A DNA stretch of 64,000 bases, taken from NCBI GenBank assembly GCA_036583965.1, contig JAZBQD010000013.1:11034763-11098762 (forward strand), read 5' to 3'. The DNA is from Prunella strophiata. Taxonomy: Eukaryota > Chordata > Aves > Passeriformes > Prunellidae. Every line of letters begins with the position of its first letter. The stretch's first letter is position 1. The translations under genes and the position numbers were made by a program. Below the pieces are notes generated by a model. It worked only from the letters and a program-made list of their open reading frames with translations, did no database searches and had not been told where the DNA came from. Of the stretch, positions 37,630 through 59,960 are shown piece by piece.

Positions 37630-38391
37630 GCCATGAAACGGAGACCGGAACAAGGAAAAGAGGTTAGTGGGTTAAGTGGTGTGTGTTTCCTGCCTTTGCA
37701 AAGGTGCCTACAGTGAGGAGGGAGGCTGTGATTCGGCCATTAGTTACAGATGGTGGCTGCAGGCTGGAGATTCCTGCAGCCAGACCACAGATCTTGTGTC
37801 TTTTCCAGCAATGCAGACTTTAAACTGCTCAAATCCTGTATCAAGACGGCGTAAAAAACAGTGGATTTGATAGTGTGGCTGCCAGCTGGGTCCTTTATGT
37901 GTTTTGATGCAGAATGCCTAGAAATGTGAACAAAAAGGAGTTAGTTTGCCAAATGAGGTTTCTGTCCCCTAATCCTTGCAAAAATGGCATGAGTGGCAAG
38001 TAGGTAAAGAGCATTCAGGAGGATTTATGAGCAAATTAGATTTTCCCAAACTTTGAAGCAATTTGTGTACAACTTCTGGTGAACGTTGTGTCTCTGAAGC
38101 CATGAAGGAAAGCATTAAACAGATCACCCCAGGGACTGGCAGTGCCGTAAGAAATATTTCTGAACAGCCTAACTTCTAATGTTTTTCTATTCCCTAACTC
38201 TGAAAGCTTTAATTCCTGTTGTATGAACAGCAAACTCAGACATGGAGATACGCATTTTTCAGCAGAAACCTGGTTACCTTCATGAGACAAATTCCTGTAC
38301 TGTAAATGCAGAAACTTAATTGGTGGAAGCAGCATTGCACAGGCAGTTAACCTCTGCAAATTAAGATGTGAAAAATACTGTTTCAGACTGA

Positions 38392-39536
<1,145 letters not shown>

Positions 39537-42500
39537 TAACCTTCTGGAATGCCTGGGATTGTGCTTTACTAACAGTTCTGTGTAAAACAGTTCTTCACAC
39601 CTAAACCCCATACTTCTTTATTTGCTGTGGCAGAAGAAAGGCCAGGGAATAAATGTGCTTCATTTTCCAGAAATTAAGACTGATGGAAAATGTACTGTGA
39701 GGAAGAGTGTGCAGTGATCACGTGTGTGTACTGGGAGAAAGGAGAGAGGAGTTGGGCCTCTGGAGCTGTCAGTTCACCACTTCTCATCAGAGCTGTACTG
39801 ACTGCTGCTGTTAGCTTTCTGGGACAGACAGTATTCTCTTTTTGTGATCTCTTCTGGCAGGTTTCACCTGCAGTTCAGTAACTTGCTTCTTTGCCTCTAT
39901 CTGTAGCCAGAGGTGAGTCTTGGTGGAACTCAAGAGAGATTCCAGTCCATGGGAGAGCAGGTGCTGTGCTCCCTCAGGTTTCTTCTTGGGGAAACAGCTT
40001 CATTGTTAGAGCTGTTCAGATGGTGCTGAATCTGGGCATCTTCCAGCAGCCCAGCCACACTCAATTTTACACTGCTGCCCACCTCAGTAGCTGTGTTGCA
40101 TGACCCAGGCTCATCTTGCAAAGCCACCAAATAGTTGTTGCTTTGAAGGCTGATGCTTCAGCCCTTTCTGCTCCTGCCTAAATTGGATTAAGGATGGTGG
40201 AATGTGTAACAGCCCTCATTTAAGATGATATCAGACTTTGCTTTCCATGACTATGGAACTGTAAGTTTGTTTATAATAATTTAACACATTGCCTCTGTCT
40301 ATTGGATCTTACCAGGGAAATAAATATAGGTAGACTTTCTACATGACAGAAAGGTAGGTTGGTAGTTTTTCATCTCTGGAATTAATTACTCTGTGGAGAT
40401 AGGATTATTATTTTTTAACCCTAGAGACAGAGACAATGCAGGTCATGCAGAGACAGGGACAATGTTCTTCTCATCTGGGGAGTGTTTTAGGATCAATTGA
40501 AAGCCATAAATGTGCACATTTGTAAGTATTTGGTAAGAATCAGCCTGGGAGATGACAGGCAAAATGACTTTGAGGATGGAGGAGTTAATCTGTTAGAGGA
40601 ATTAGATCTTGCCTTGAAACAGGTCAGAATGTGCCATTACTGTTTGAACTGGGTGTTTGAGTGTGGCTGTGCTGTTTGCTTAGATCCCATTACTGCATCT
40701 TCTATTTATCTCCATCCTCCTGTGAAAAGCTTCCTACAAGTAAGACTTTCTGTCAGTTCAGTCATGTTCAGCAGCTGGAGCACTGCAGGTTGTGGGGGCT
40801 TGGACAGGACACAGCTGTAACATGGTGGCTGACACAAAGTGATTCCAAATGGGTTTTTGACTGTAGTTTCTGTTTTCTTAGGAAAGCCCCAAGTAGAGAA
40901 ATGCCAATACCTCAGACATTTTAGGCTCCATGCCAGATTTGAAAGGCATTTATGAATAATTTCTCTGTAAGCACCTCATAGATTCAAGGATTTTTGCTCT
41001 GCTGTATGCTGTTTGGAAAACTTACTTGCAAATCTCTTATTTGTGTGAAAGGGCATTATTTCTGCCTTTGTTTTAAGAGTATGGAAATGCCTAATTAAAG
41101 GCTGTTCCAGGTCAGTGAATTGAGCACAGCTGTGTAAAACAGGTCAATTCCTGTGACCTCTTTGCTCTGGTTTGTGCACATATCATGTTAGTTAATGTTT
41201 GAAGGTGGTTTTTATGTGCTTTAGAAGTGTTCTTAGTGTTTAGATTCTGTTTATGGATGTCTGTAAAACCAGCGTGTCCTGTATTTTCAATTCAGCCTGA
41301 TAAACCCTTGACCAGCCTCAACTCATCCATGAGGAAATACCTTCTAATTACAGGTTTGCTCACAGAAAGTGGAGAGGAATTAGTGCTCAGCTGGGCTGTG
41401 AATGGGGAGCATTTCAGCAAGGGATCTTTCTCATAAAATATCCTGCTCTGCTCCTGCTTTCAAGTAATTTTTGGGAGTAGTCCTAGAAAAGCTGTTATAC
41501 CATAGCATGTGAGGGTGAGGTAGGTAGAGAAGGACTGTAAGAAAGCAAGTGAGGGAGTGAAACCACAGTCTGCTGGGAAATGGAAGGTTTGCCTGAGAAT
41601 CTGGGATCAGCAGTAGATCCAGTAAATCCCCAAAAGTACAAACCACTTGGACAAGAATGGGATCATTCTTAGGGAAGGCATAATTACAGTGCTCACCAGG
41701 GCCTCAGGGTATTTTCCTCTCCATCACTGCCATCATCCTTTCAGGATTAAGTTTAAACCAGAAGATTTCTGCTGGTGTTTGTAACCCTGCAGAGCACTGA
41801 GAGCACAATCCCAGCTGTGGTGTCAAGGAGGAATTGAGCCCAATATTGTCAGCACAGTGAGTTGTTATGGACCAAGGTGCATTTTTCAGCATTTTAGGAG
41901 TTCCTCCTAAATATGGGGAGGGGGAGAGCAAGCTGGGGTTCTGAGGGATACTCTTGCAGGACCCAGCTGTGCCCTGGTGGCCCCACAGGGCAGCTCCACA
42001 CGAGCCATGCACTGTTACAAGTTCTCATCTCCCACTTTACTGATTCCCACTGGTGAGTCAATGATAACTCTGCTAAAGTCTGTGGTAAAGTGATAAAATC
42101 AACTAGGAACTTGGCCTTTTCCATTAATGTAACTGGTGTCAGTGTAATTGTTGATTGAGAAATACACACATTGTGCCATTCTGAGGTTTATGGCCAGATC
42201 AGATTCAAGATGTTACACCAGCTGAAGGTTCAAGAGGGGAAGAGGCCATAACTGCTACCAGTGTCAGGGAATGGTTTTTAAATTTTTTTCTGTAGAACTC
42301 AAACTGTTGTTTCCCCAGGATGGGAGCAAACCTTTCCTACACAGGAAAAGTGCTGTGGCCTCCAGGATATTTACACTGTGTATGTTACCATGGGCAGAGT
42401 TCAATATGTAAAGTTTTCATGTGGTAAACTTTCACCACAAATGAAATCTAGTCAAGGTAACATGTCTCACTCTGGAATAGTGGACAGGGGATGCTGCCTA

Positions 42501-45500
42501 TCTGACTCACATGCCAAAAAAGAAAGGGGAAATTCTTTATAAAGTGTGCTTCAGGTGGAAACTGTGATGATCCAGAAGAGAAAAAGCATCATTTCAGTGC
42601 TCAGTTATTGTCTCAGCAGGGAAACAACAGAATTTCACCAGTCACAGTCAAATCTAAAGCTTGTCCTGTAATATTTTTGCTGTAGTTTTCTTCTGCACCA
42701 TGTGATGACTTTTCAGGGGGGATGTGTGAAGTGTTTGGAGTCTGTTGTAGTGGTGCTAATGGAGTAGTAATTAAGGTATCTCCCATCACTGTGCTGGGAC
42801 ACACAGAATCAGTGTTTGGGCAGCATCCCTCAGATTTCCACAGCTCAGGATTTCTGTGGACATGTGGTTTTGGCTTCTACAAGTCAATTGCTCTGTTACA
42901 TCCTGACTGTTCCTCTACAGCCTTTTTGAAATACCACTCACTAAGCTAATGCAGTTAACCAGGGTTTTTTATCTTCACTGCTTCTCTCTTTAAAAGTATC
43001 TCCTCCTTTTACATCACTGCATAACTTCACTGGAACCTTTCTCTCTCCTTCTCTTGCCCTTCACCCTCCACTCCAGTCTTTATTCTCTGTAAACTGTCTT
43101 TCACTTCTCTCCTTGCACTTGTTTTCTCAAGTGGTGCATTCATTGATTTCCCTCTCTCTTGGTCTCTGGACACCACATTAGTTCCTCTCACATCCTCCTA
43201 AACATCACTGTTGTTACCTAAACCCAAGCTCAAAACTAAGCAGACACAAAAATTCATCTTCTTTTCAATCCACTTGCTCTTTTAAGTCTTAGTCTTGCTG
43301 GATATGTAATTTTGATTGTGAGTGATGGACCTCTGACAGGGATATTGTCTTTCTCCTCCTGCTTGTTGTCCTCTACAAGCAAATTTTTTGCCACAATTTG
43401 AAATATGTTAAACTTGTTTGCTTTTCTCTCAGTTTTTTGGCAGGCCTCTCTTTCAAAAAATGACCTTTTCTTTCATGCATGTGTATATATGTCTGTGCAG
43501 ACACTTGTACTTCAAATTCAGGGGAGTTTGCACATGTAAGATTGGTGCAGACAAAAGCAGCCAGCTTGTAGTATCCTGTGGCAAATGTGTCTTGCAGTGA
43601 TTTTCCTGTTAATATTGGCAAGTGGAGTCAGAGCAATCAGTGTCCTGAAAAGGTGAACTCCAGCCAGTTCTGGATTGTCACTGATACTGTCTGCCAGAAT
43701 ATGGATAAACTTGGATTTTCTTTTTTTTTTTTTTTTTGTGAAGACTAGGTTTTGCTAACCTCTGAGGTAGTTGCCACACTTGTTGTGAATAGAAGTTAAT
43801 TCCAGGGTTTGCAGTGTGATTGGTCTCAGAAAATTTGCAGACATCCTTGGTTTTGGTTCCTCTGGGAGGAGATGGCTGATGCTGCCAAGGGTTGTTCTAT
43901 CTCCTCTCTTTCTTACAGCCTTTTTCTGAGCCTCTGTCACTGGGCAGAGCAGTGGGCTCATGAGCAGCTGTGGGCTTGAGTTGGGTCTTCTGATCTTACT
44001 GTAGGCTTTTCAAATCTGTACCTTTAATGTGAGTCCATGGAAGGGGTGAGATGTTGGGCTGCCATTAGATTCTGCCATTGCAGAAGACTTCTGCAGTGCT
44101 GATTTATTCAACATTCCTACAATCAAAATCCAGACAGGGTGACCTGCTGTCAACTGGATGATGTTCTTTTCTGGTTCTTCTTCAAACTTCTCATGTTGCT
44201 GCATGCAATTTTATAACAACTGTGCTTCACCTGGGAGCTGGCAGTGTTCCACTGAGAAGTAAGCTGTTTGTTTTACTTTATTTTTCTTATGTTCTCTGTA
44301 CTGCACTTCAGGGCCTTTGGCATGGAAACATGCTGTTAGAGTCTCTCTTAATTATTGTGGTAACCTGAGAGTGCTCCAGAGTTCTTGTCTCCAGTCAAAT
44401 GCAGAAATAATGACCTTTCTCAGATGAATGTTTTTGGGAAGGAGAGTGGACAGAAAGAGATGTTGTGTGTGGACTGCAGGCAGCTATTTGCAGGGATTCA
44501 AAGTGTTTCAGATGCTGTCTCAGTGGTTATCAGTGGCATTTTGCCTATTAGGAGTGTGTGGTCCTAGGTCACCTCTGCTGTGCCAGTGAGAGTTTGATGG
44601 ATTATTGTGTGATGGGGCCAGAAGGTGGCACATAGCCCTTACAGCAGGAGAATGACAGGCTATTAAAATCTGGCTGGTACATTTTTTGCAGGGTGTTGTG
44701 CTAGGGCTGCAGAGCTGCCTGGCTGGTTTTGGTTGCTGTTTAGCTTTTCCCATTCTGTGAGCTTCCACTGACATTAATGGAATCTCTCTGCCTGGAACCT
44801 CAGGGACCACAGTGAAGAAGATTGGTGGAGAGGATCAAAGAGGAGAGGCTTTTTGCTTTGAGTGTCTTCTTTCAGATGGAAGGTGACAGCATGATGCTGG
44901 ATTTTTGATTCTATACCTAATGCCAAGCCCTGCCTCATTCTTAAAAACAATTTAAGATTGAGAGTTGCTGTATTACTTGTACTACTGGGACAGAATTAGT
45001 AAATACTTAACTTTAAAAATGTAAATATGATCTTTCCTTGATAGATTTGGTTGTGGGCACTGTTATGATGCAGTCATTCTTCTTTTGAGATTTGCTGGCA
45101 GTGCCCACTCTCAGGTTATCTCTTTAGTCACTTTTTATTTTTGAGACATATATATTTCATCTTTTCCACCCCAAGTTGCTGTAGAATTGCAGAAAAATGT
45201 GTGGCAACTTCTGTATCACAAGGCAAAATATCAGTTCAGTTACTAATGGAAACAGATGCAGCATGGTTTTGGCTTGGAGCTTGTAGGCTGTTTGCCCCAT
45301 AGCTTTATAAGTTAATATTCTTTTTTCATTATTCTCAGATGGATGATTGCATCCTTGAGTAGGAATTTGCAGCCCACTGAAATCTTCTAACAAGTTTGCA
45401 ATGTTTAATAATACTTGTTTTATAAAATTCAAAAGATAATGAGATCATATCTTTCTTTTAGCTGTTCAGAAATAGTGTTTGTTACTGTTAATTTTACCTT

Positions 45501-45835
45501 CTTGATTTACTAGAGATGATAACATCTAAATATTCAAGTGTATCTTAGGAGTGGTGGAATAATTCATAACTGTAAATCAGCTGAGAGCATTTCTGAGTCT
45601 CCTGAAGAGAATTCCTGCTCGGTGTTGGCTTGGCTTCATACACTAGGATTGTTTTGGGAAGGAAAAAGCACTTACTGATCTCCAGGAGCTGAAATAAATA
45701 CCATCAACTTCAGAAAAACCTTAAGTGGATGGTCTTCTTATTGAGGCTTGACATGAGGGCTGTGACTGTCACTGTGAGCAGTGACTGCAGTGTCTGTACT
45801 CCCAAATCCATTAATCCCACGTGGCTGAGCCTGTG

Positions 45836-45863
45836 CTGGGCAGGACTGGGCAGGACTGGGCAG
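45836..45863. repeat. Short tandem repeat (CTGGGCAGGA unit)
   Basis: Three near-perfect copies of a 10-base unit in intron 8. Confidence 0.85.
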
Positions 45864-48012
45864 TGGCTGCCCCAGGGCTGGGCTGGTTCCACCTGCACTG
45901 CAGGGTCACTGCTGCTGGCACAGACTGCTTGGAAATGGTCACCCACGGGCAGGAATCTTCCTGGTTCATGACTGGTCCTCAAAGCCACACAGTCAATGTC
46001 CTCCTCTCATCTGTAGGATTTAATTCTAGCTTGAGGTAATATTTAGCAGGTGCTTTTGTTTGTGGCTTTCAGACAAAAATTAATGATTTCTTGTTCCACT
46101 GACTTTTGACTTTTTCAGTCCTCATTCCAGTTGTTCTGATATTATTCCAGTGCTTATTTTAGCATTAAGGGTAAAATTAAATTTTTGGCATTTTTCTCAG
46201 TTTCTCAGACAATTACCAAGAGGTGAGATGTTATCCCCTGTCTCACATGAAGCCATGAAACACAGAGGCTTGTGCAGCAGTAGCAGGGTTTGTGTGAGCA
46301 GCACAGAGCAGTCTCTGAGGAGAGAACTGATGAACTCACTCCAGAGGTGTTGGTATTGGAGGCTGTGTGGGAAGTTTGTGCTGTGAGAGCTGGGAGTCAG
46401 ACACACAGGAGCAGACATGACAGGCTGTTCAGCACAGGTGACATGATGTAAAATGTCAACAGACCTTCAATTCATCCAGCAAAATGTAATGGCACAGGTG
46501 AAGGTGAGGCAGGGGTGTGGTGGATGACATTAAAGCAAATCCCTTGGCTGTCCTTTTGTCTTAGCCATACGTGCAGCACCTCCTGCTCTGGAGGTTTGTC
46601 TTCCCCTTTAAAAACTGTGGTAATTGGGGAGCTGACAAGATGGGTGTTTTTGTTTGTAAATGGTCACAATGAACATTCATCCTCCTCAGTTTATTTCTGA
46701 GTCGTGCTGTAGCTAAGCTGTGGGAATGGACTGAATGTGCCATCCAAGCTTCTCTTTCCTCAGAGCTCATTTCCACAATGCATTACCCTGATGGAAACTG
46801 TTTCCTGTTTTCTGCTCATCTCTCTTTCCTCCTACTTTTCTGGTGCTGACCTCCAGTTTTTCTCCATACACAGCCTGGTTAATAAGAGATTTTCATGCTG
46901 GGGTTTTTCCCTCTGTAGCATCTGTGCCAATCTTGCTGGCATTTTGTACCTTGTCAGTTTTCCCATCTTTTTTGTCTAACCTTGCCTGTTCTGTCCTGTG
47001 TCCCTGGAATCCACCTCTTGCTGCTGTGTCTCTGCAGTTTCAATTATGCACGTACGTTCCTCAGGCAAGTGGAAGCTATTTTGGGATGCAGTGTGACTGA
47101 AATGCTGCACAGCTGAGTGACCAAAATCTATTTTATGTGCAGGTGACTCCTCTGACAGGGCTGTGTCCTGCAGAGGGGCTGAGCTGGATGCTGCCTGTGG
47201 GAGCACATGAACTGCAGGAAATCTGGGATTCCCCAGCACTGAGCTGTGTGCCCAGCCCTCAGTTCAGCAGTGAGGGGATGGTACCCACGGGCATCATCTG
47301 TACCCATCTCAGGGCTATGCCTGGAAATCATCCCTTAGGAACTTCCCAGGACTTTATATGATGACTTGCCTCTCTCATTTATTTTTTGTTTTCCCAGTCC
47401 TGGTTCTGAGCTGTCTTCTGCCACCACTCACTTGTGGGGCCGTGAAATTCATTTCACTTTTTCAAGTTTCAGTTTGTTCATCTCTAAACCTGACAATTAA
47501 GGTGGATTGTCACGCAAGCCAGCTCTGTGTTTCAGCACCCAGCCAATGAGTTGGCTTTGGGGACCCAGACTTACCTCAGTGCATGGTTTCCATTCTTTCC
47601 CCCAACCACAGAAATCTTTGTTTACCCAGTGGAAGCAATGGCCCTGACTTCCTTGACCTTGGATCTGTTTTCCTTCCCAAAGACTAGGATATGAGGATCA
47701 TGTATTTTTTTAGTAGTTTGCTCTTAGTACAGACTGATGTACTTCATGTGAGGTGCTGAACTACTTCAGCTGTGGAGTATCTGTAGTGTTGATGTGTGTA
47801 GTTGCCACCCTACACTATATGAAAAAAATATCCTCTCTAGAAGATTGTTCTTGATTTAGAAGTAATAAACAGGCTGGATCTCTGTAGCTGAAATTATGCT
47901 GACCAGAGAAGGAAAGATGGAATAATTCTGAGGGCTGCCAGGGCCATGAGCCACCTGCTGGTTTTATATGCATCACATTTAGTGTGTGGAGTCAGACCTG
48001 TGAATTGACTGA

Positions 48013-48172
48013 AACCTGGAACAGGTTGCCCAGAGGGACTATGGAGTCTTCATCCCAGGAGATACCATGGAGCCATCTGAGCACAGTTCTGTGCAGCTGG
48101 CTCTAGGTGGTCATGGGAGTTGGACCTCCAGAGGTTCCTTTCAGCCTCTACCATTCTGTGACTCTGAAATTC
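48013..48172 (+). mobile_element. CR1 LINE 3' end fragment
   Basis: Shows the characteristic CR1 tail in order: GGAACAGGTTGCCCAGAG, then ATGGAGTCTTCATCCCAGGA, then GATACCATGGAGCC, then CTGGCTCTAGGTGG, then GAGTTGGACCTCCAGAGGTT, then CCTTTCAGCCTCTACCATTC and TGTGACTCTG. It is 5'-truncated, as most avian CR1 copies are, with no coding potential. It is the clearest lineage marker for a sauropsid/avian genome in the window. Confidence 0.9.
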
Positions 48173-49371
48173 AGAAAAATGTATCCAGAGTGATTGGCTT
48201 GTGTTTCCAGGGAGAAAATTCTAGTGCTGATTTATTTTCCTTCCTATCACTGTCCTACCAACATGCCCTTAAATGAAAGCCCCAGTCCTGCCATCTGCTG
48301 TGGCTCAAGGACTTCCCAGATAGAGCTGTGCAGGCCTTTATGGTTGAAAAATTGTTGTGGAGGAGCACTTTTGTGGCTGCTGGCTGGAAAACCCTCTAGG
48401 CTGAATGGCATTTTCCTGCTCCCTCACTGATCTGGAAGTGAGGGAAAGCTGCCACAGCTTTAATGGAAAGTACTGCACAGTCAGGAGAAAATTGACTGCC
48501 CCCCATGTTGCTTTGCTGTCTGCTGGTTTATAAATTGTAATGCTTTTCATTAAAAAGAAGAGGAAAAAAAGTGTCAAGTCTCTGTGGGTCCCAGATCATT
48601 AGCAGGATCAATTCCTTTTTCACTGCAGAGATCAGAGGCTACAGTCTTGCATAGCCAGAGCTTCAGCTCCTGCCAGACCAAGCAAACAATGCAGAGGCAG
48701 AAGAGCTGGTGTGTGGCTGTCTGAATTGATGTGCCTGGATTTTCGTTGTGATAGAAGCTTCTTTGGAGCCTGTGAAATTAATTCAGTCCCTTGTAGGATT
48801 GGGTCAGAACAGTCCTCATCAGCTCCACTACCAGAAATGTTAAATCCCTCAACCTGAGGCTTGCAGTGAAACGATTTCTTGGTTACTTCAGGAAGTTGTT
48901 CATAGGTGATGAAACTTTCACACCTGAAGAAGGGCTGGTAATAATTTGAAATCTTTTACCTCTGAAGGTGTGTTCTGGTGCTAGTGTGAAGGAAGGTTGG
49001 TGTGCCTCAGTCCAGTTCCACAACCCTTGGCCACCAGCACTGCTGACATGGTTTGCAGCCATGCTCGAGGTGCCAGTCTGAGAGCCAGGTGTATGGAACA
49101 GACTGAATTCACTTCTTAGTCATGGACATGGTTGAGTCATAAACTTGCCTGTGCTCAGTAAACACTGTAAGTGTTGGGTGAATAAATAGAACTGATTTAC
49201 AGAGGGTTGTAAGACTGCACATCACAAGGTGCCCTTCTGCTGTGACGAGTCCTGAAGTGTGGCTGTGAGCATCCCATTTAACCTTTCACTGCTTTAACCT
49301 CTCATCCCCAGCACAGTGGGATCAGAGGGTTGTTAAAATTTGATTTTAAATTGCTCTGTAATGCTACATAG

Positions 49372-55754
<6,383 letters not shown>

Positions 55755-55881
55755 GTGCACGCCAAATTCCGCTATCCTTTCTACTATGAGATGTGCTGGT
55801 ATGTTCTGGAGAGATACGTGTCCTGTGTGACCCAGCGCTGCCACCTCAGCAAAGAGTACCAGAAAGAATCAATGTTAATTG
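55755..55881 (+). CDS. KDM2B: KDM2B coding exon 10
   Basis: Residues 319-360 plus the first base of D361: [19 protein letters not shown], then [18 protein letters not shown] and ESMLI. It is the helical segment after the JmjC barrel; human reads [25 protein letters not shown] as two adjoining pieces from memory. The acceptor is TTGTTTGCAG and the donor GTGAGT. The G|AT aspartate codon is completed in exon 11. Confidence 0.97.
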
Positions 55882-58800
55882 GTGAGTGAATCCTTTGAGT
55901 GCACATTCACAACTGATGCTGGCACCTCAGGCTAGCTGCTGCTTTGGTTTCTGCAAAGCAGATTATGAATTGAACTGGAGAAATTCTAACGAACTGTTTC
56001 CTTATTTTGGGGTGGGGAAGATTTTTGACTCTTTAAGTGCTTCCATGAGGTACCTACCTACTTCAAATTATGTTTATTTAACATTCCTTTAGCAAGTGGA
56101 TCTCAGAAAATAAATTTTGGATGTGTTTGTTCATTGGTTTCAGTAATGTTTGTGCTGGGATGATCTGCCAAACAGTTGAGGATTTACTGTCATGTTCAGC
56201 ACAGTACCTCAGTAGCCAGAAATGTGTCTATTGCAAATGTGCTCTGGTGAGGTGGATATTTTGTCCTTTTGTAGAGCAGCTCCTTCTTTCTCTTCTCTTT
56301 TCCTTAAATTCTCCTGTCTTTCTCTGGTGACTGGGTTCTAGTTCTGCAGAAAAGCAAACCCAAGAAAACACCTACACAAATCTCCATGATCTGTAACCCA
56401 GGTACAGGGAGGTCAAAGAAACCTTTACAGCAAGAGCTGAACATGGACCAGAGAAGAGAGAGACAGATGTGCCTGAGGCATTACCTTGGCACTGCTGTGA
56501 GCTTTGCATCAACGTGTGCCAATCCAGTTGTTGCTTTTTCCTCCTTTTGATGGAAAGTGGTGATGGGCCATGTTTCCTCTGCTTTTAAGCACAGAATAGC
56601 TGAAAATAGCACAAGCACAAGATAAATCTTAGCTGATACTTGTTAAGTGTGGAGGAGGACTAAAGTATTTCTGTGCCTCCTGCTCCCTGAGGTGCCACTT
56701 GGAGTGAACCTGGCATGGCTGGCACTGCCCCAGGCTCTGGACAGAGGAGGGAAACGTTCACCTATGAGCACAGCTCTTAGTGGAAGGGATTGAAGAAGTT
56801 ACAGGCAAATGTCACTCTCCAGTGAGTTTTACTGACCAAGAATCATTCAAGGGAGCTAATAATCTGTGTAGATAGACCAGGGGGAATTCCTGGGGTCACT
56901 GGGCATTTGGGTGCTTCACATTTTAGCTCTTGAGACCCTGGTCAGAAAGGTTAGTTAAGCAGAAATTCTGTGTCCAGAGGAATTTTTCTCATAAGATCAT
57001 CCTAGAGGAGGAAAAGATGAATTAGCCCTTTGGATCAGCTCTTCAGAAAGCAGTGATAAAACTGATAACTGCATTCTTTGGAAAATAAGGAGCAATCTCC
57101 TGTTGTCTAAACCACTGGCATGGAAAGGGGCTGGTCCTGCAGGCAGGGCAGAGGTGCCAGATCAGTGAGGTGTAATTTCAGAACAAATTAGCTGTGGAGA
57201 GTGGATGGTTCAGGATATTGAGATGGGACCTTTTCCAGCTAAATCACCAGTGTGAATTCCAGCCCAGCTCCACAATTACTGATAATAGTTTGGTGATCCC
57301 CACAAAATGTGCCTCAGTCCAGTTAGCTGGGAGATATTCCAGTCATAGAAAAGCTCACTGGGAACTACAGATGTCCAGTGTCTGGAGGGAACAGGATTGT
57401 TTTGCATGACCAAAGAGTGCCAGCTCCAAAGGCTTCAGGAGAAGGAGCCTGGCTAGTTGGAAAAGCCTTTGGTGGTGACTTGGTCAGGGTCTTGTGACCT
57501 GTGGTGGCTTCAGTTGCTGGCAGAGAGAGATGTAAACTTTTGTTTTGTCAGAAACTTGGGGATTTGTTTTTATTTCTTGGCAGAAACTTTACCTTAAAAT
57601 AATGATTTTAGTGGGGGTTGTGGTTCAAAAGACCAGGTCTGCTGTACTGCTGGATCTTTCACTTTGGCATTTGCCAAATTCAAAGGATTAAAGGTACATT
57701 ATTTACCTTTACAAAGCTGCATTGCTTTGTTCTGTGTGAGTAATACTGTTTCAAATACTTGCTTTGCTTTTCTTTTAACTGGTCTGTGTGCAGCCTCTTG
57801 ACTCGAATCTCCATGAACTGCAATCTTTGAGTTAAAACTGGTTTGTTCTCTGGAGTCTGTATCTTGATATCATTCACTTGCTGAGGGATGGGATATCCTA
57901 AAGACATCAGTGTTCCAAGCCTTACCTCTTTGTTTTTAAGCTTTTCTTCAGAGCTGCAAAAGTCCTTAAATTCTCTCTTCCTTAGGGACTTCTCTATCTG
58001 GAAGCAATTTCTTGATTTCCCGTGAGGGAGTATCCCTTGACAAAGAATTTCCCATTATTCTCCTTAAAGAGTAATGAAGCAAAGTACTTAACTTCTCCTC
58101 AAACCCCTCAGTAGATTTAATTGTCTTCTGTCCTTCTTGGTTTAAGAAAAATATTCTTCATATTCTTGTATTCATTTTCAGAAATTCTCTTGAATAATCT
58201 AAATGTTTCTCCTATTTTTAAAAAACAATTTCCTTGACTGGGAATTTGTTTTAAATGTCTGATTTCTGCCTGTCCTTTTGGGTGCTAGAACTGTCTATTT
58301 TTCACCCTCCAGTTGTGCTGCTTTCTTTCCTTATGTGGCTTCTGGTAGAGTGGTTGTAGTGGATCTTTGAAGTTAAGAAAGTGATTATCAGTAGAGGAGG
58401 ACATTGACCAGAGAGAGAGAGTGCAGGACACTGCCCACAGTCTCTGGGGTTCACAAGGGAGTAGTTTTTATAAATTTCATGGAGATTCTGTTCTCCTGTG
58501 TAAAGAAAAAAGAAATTGTTATCCTGATAATGAACATTGTTGGAGAACACAGAAAACTGAGTTAATCAGCAGTCGGAATTTTAAGGGTATCTTTAGACTT
58601 TTCATACTATGTTTTTATAACACAGTATTTATTTGCTTTGACATGAAGGTTGTTAAATTCAGAGTGACTTTCAAGACATTGTCTGTTCATGAAAGTGTAT
58701 TTGTGTGATTGTGTTGTGGTACCTCTGTCCTGATACTTGTATGCTGCTGTAGGCAATTTATATTGTTCTTTGTATTTCTGTTTTCTAAATGTCTCCACTC

Positions 58801-59854
58801 ACAAAACTTCAGACAGGAAAAAAGCCCCACCTCTGTGGAGGCAGGGCTGAAACCTGGAGTTTCCCCCTCCCTAAATAAAACCGTGAGTGCAGCTGTAAAT
58901 GAGGTGGAAGATGATGGCTGTGCCTTCCTCCCCCACTCCTCAGGCCCAGGGTGGATTTCCAGGCTGTGTCCTCCCAGGCAGTGTGTGAGGCTGTTCTTTC
59001 TCAGATCTCTCCCAGGAGGGCAAACACTCAGGGGGATGACGACATGACAGCAATCACAGACTGCTGTAAAAGCACACAATCTCTTTTTCCCTTTTCTTTT
59101 GCTTGTCTTCTCAACTGGGACATTTGTCCTGCCAGCTGAAATCAGAAGGGAGCCTATTTGGGTTTTCCTACTAGATTTGAATGTGTGCTGTTTTTCAGGG
59201 TGGATATGTCTTCATTATTTTTACTCTTATCATGAATGAGTCTGTACTGGATGTTTTCAACCACAGCTGACCTTCAGTGAGATATGGATGTTGAGAGTGA
59301 GCTGACAAAGAGTAATTGGGAGAAGATCCTGGGCTATCAGAGACCTGCTTTCTCTGTAGCCTGCAGCTTTGAAGATTCCTATTGCTAAAATTTTAACAGG
59401 ATGGCTCTAACTGTATGTTAAGCCTGATGGATATAGAAAATATGCCCTCTGGCACAGTGAAGGAGCCATGTCTCTTTTTTTTCCCCCTTTTCCTCAGGGG
59501 ATGGAATAGATTTGCTTATGATAACAGGTACCTGAGTACATTGAGTGGTTCCTCTATGGGGTGCTCCATGCAGTGGAGCAATGGGATACATTTCCAGTAT
59601 GCTCAGGGTTTTTCTGCTAATGAAAATGTCATTGCTGTCTTTAGCAGACTGATAGCAATTGCTGCTCCCAAGTGACAGAGGCGGGGTTTGGAGCTGGGAA
59701 TGCCAAGGTAGACACTACACAGTGGACTGTTCTAAATAGTTCAGAAAGGTTTCATAATTATGCCTGACCCCCATCCCTTTCTTTTAAGTTCTGTAATACA
59801 GCAAGTTGCTTTTCAGTGAGGAAACTGTGTATAATTATTCTTGTACGAGTGGAT

Positions 59855-59960
59855 AACTGTGAGGAAGGTTAAGTGGTCTGCCCAGAACCACAGGGAAGTG
59901 AACTGCTATTGGAAAGATTTCTAGTGCTCTGTCCTGTGGTCAAGTCTGTGCTGCTCCACC
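59855..59960 (-). repeat. Ancient MIR-like remnant
   Basis: GAAGGTTAAGTGGTCTGCCC, then AGAACCACAGGGAAGTGAAC, then GATTTCTAGTGCTCTGTCCT follows the reverse MIR/L2-type order recalled as GAGGTTAAGTGACTTGCCCAGGGTCACACAG..CCAGTGCTCT. Confidence 0.6.

Noticed and set aside
37634..37663. ATGAAACGGAGACC... followed by GTTAGT after the poly-A tract as an alternative first exon
   Set aside because: Good ATG context, but the frame ends in phase 0 while exon 7 needs phase 2, so it would not join in frame.
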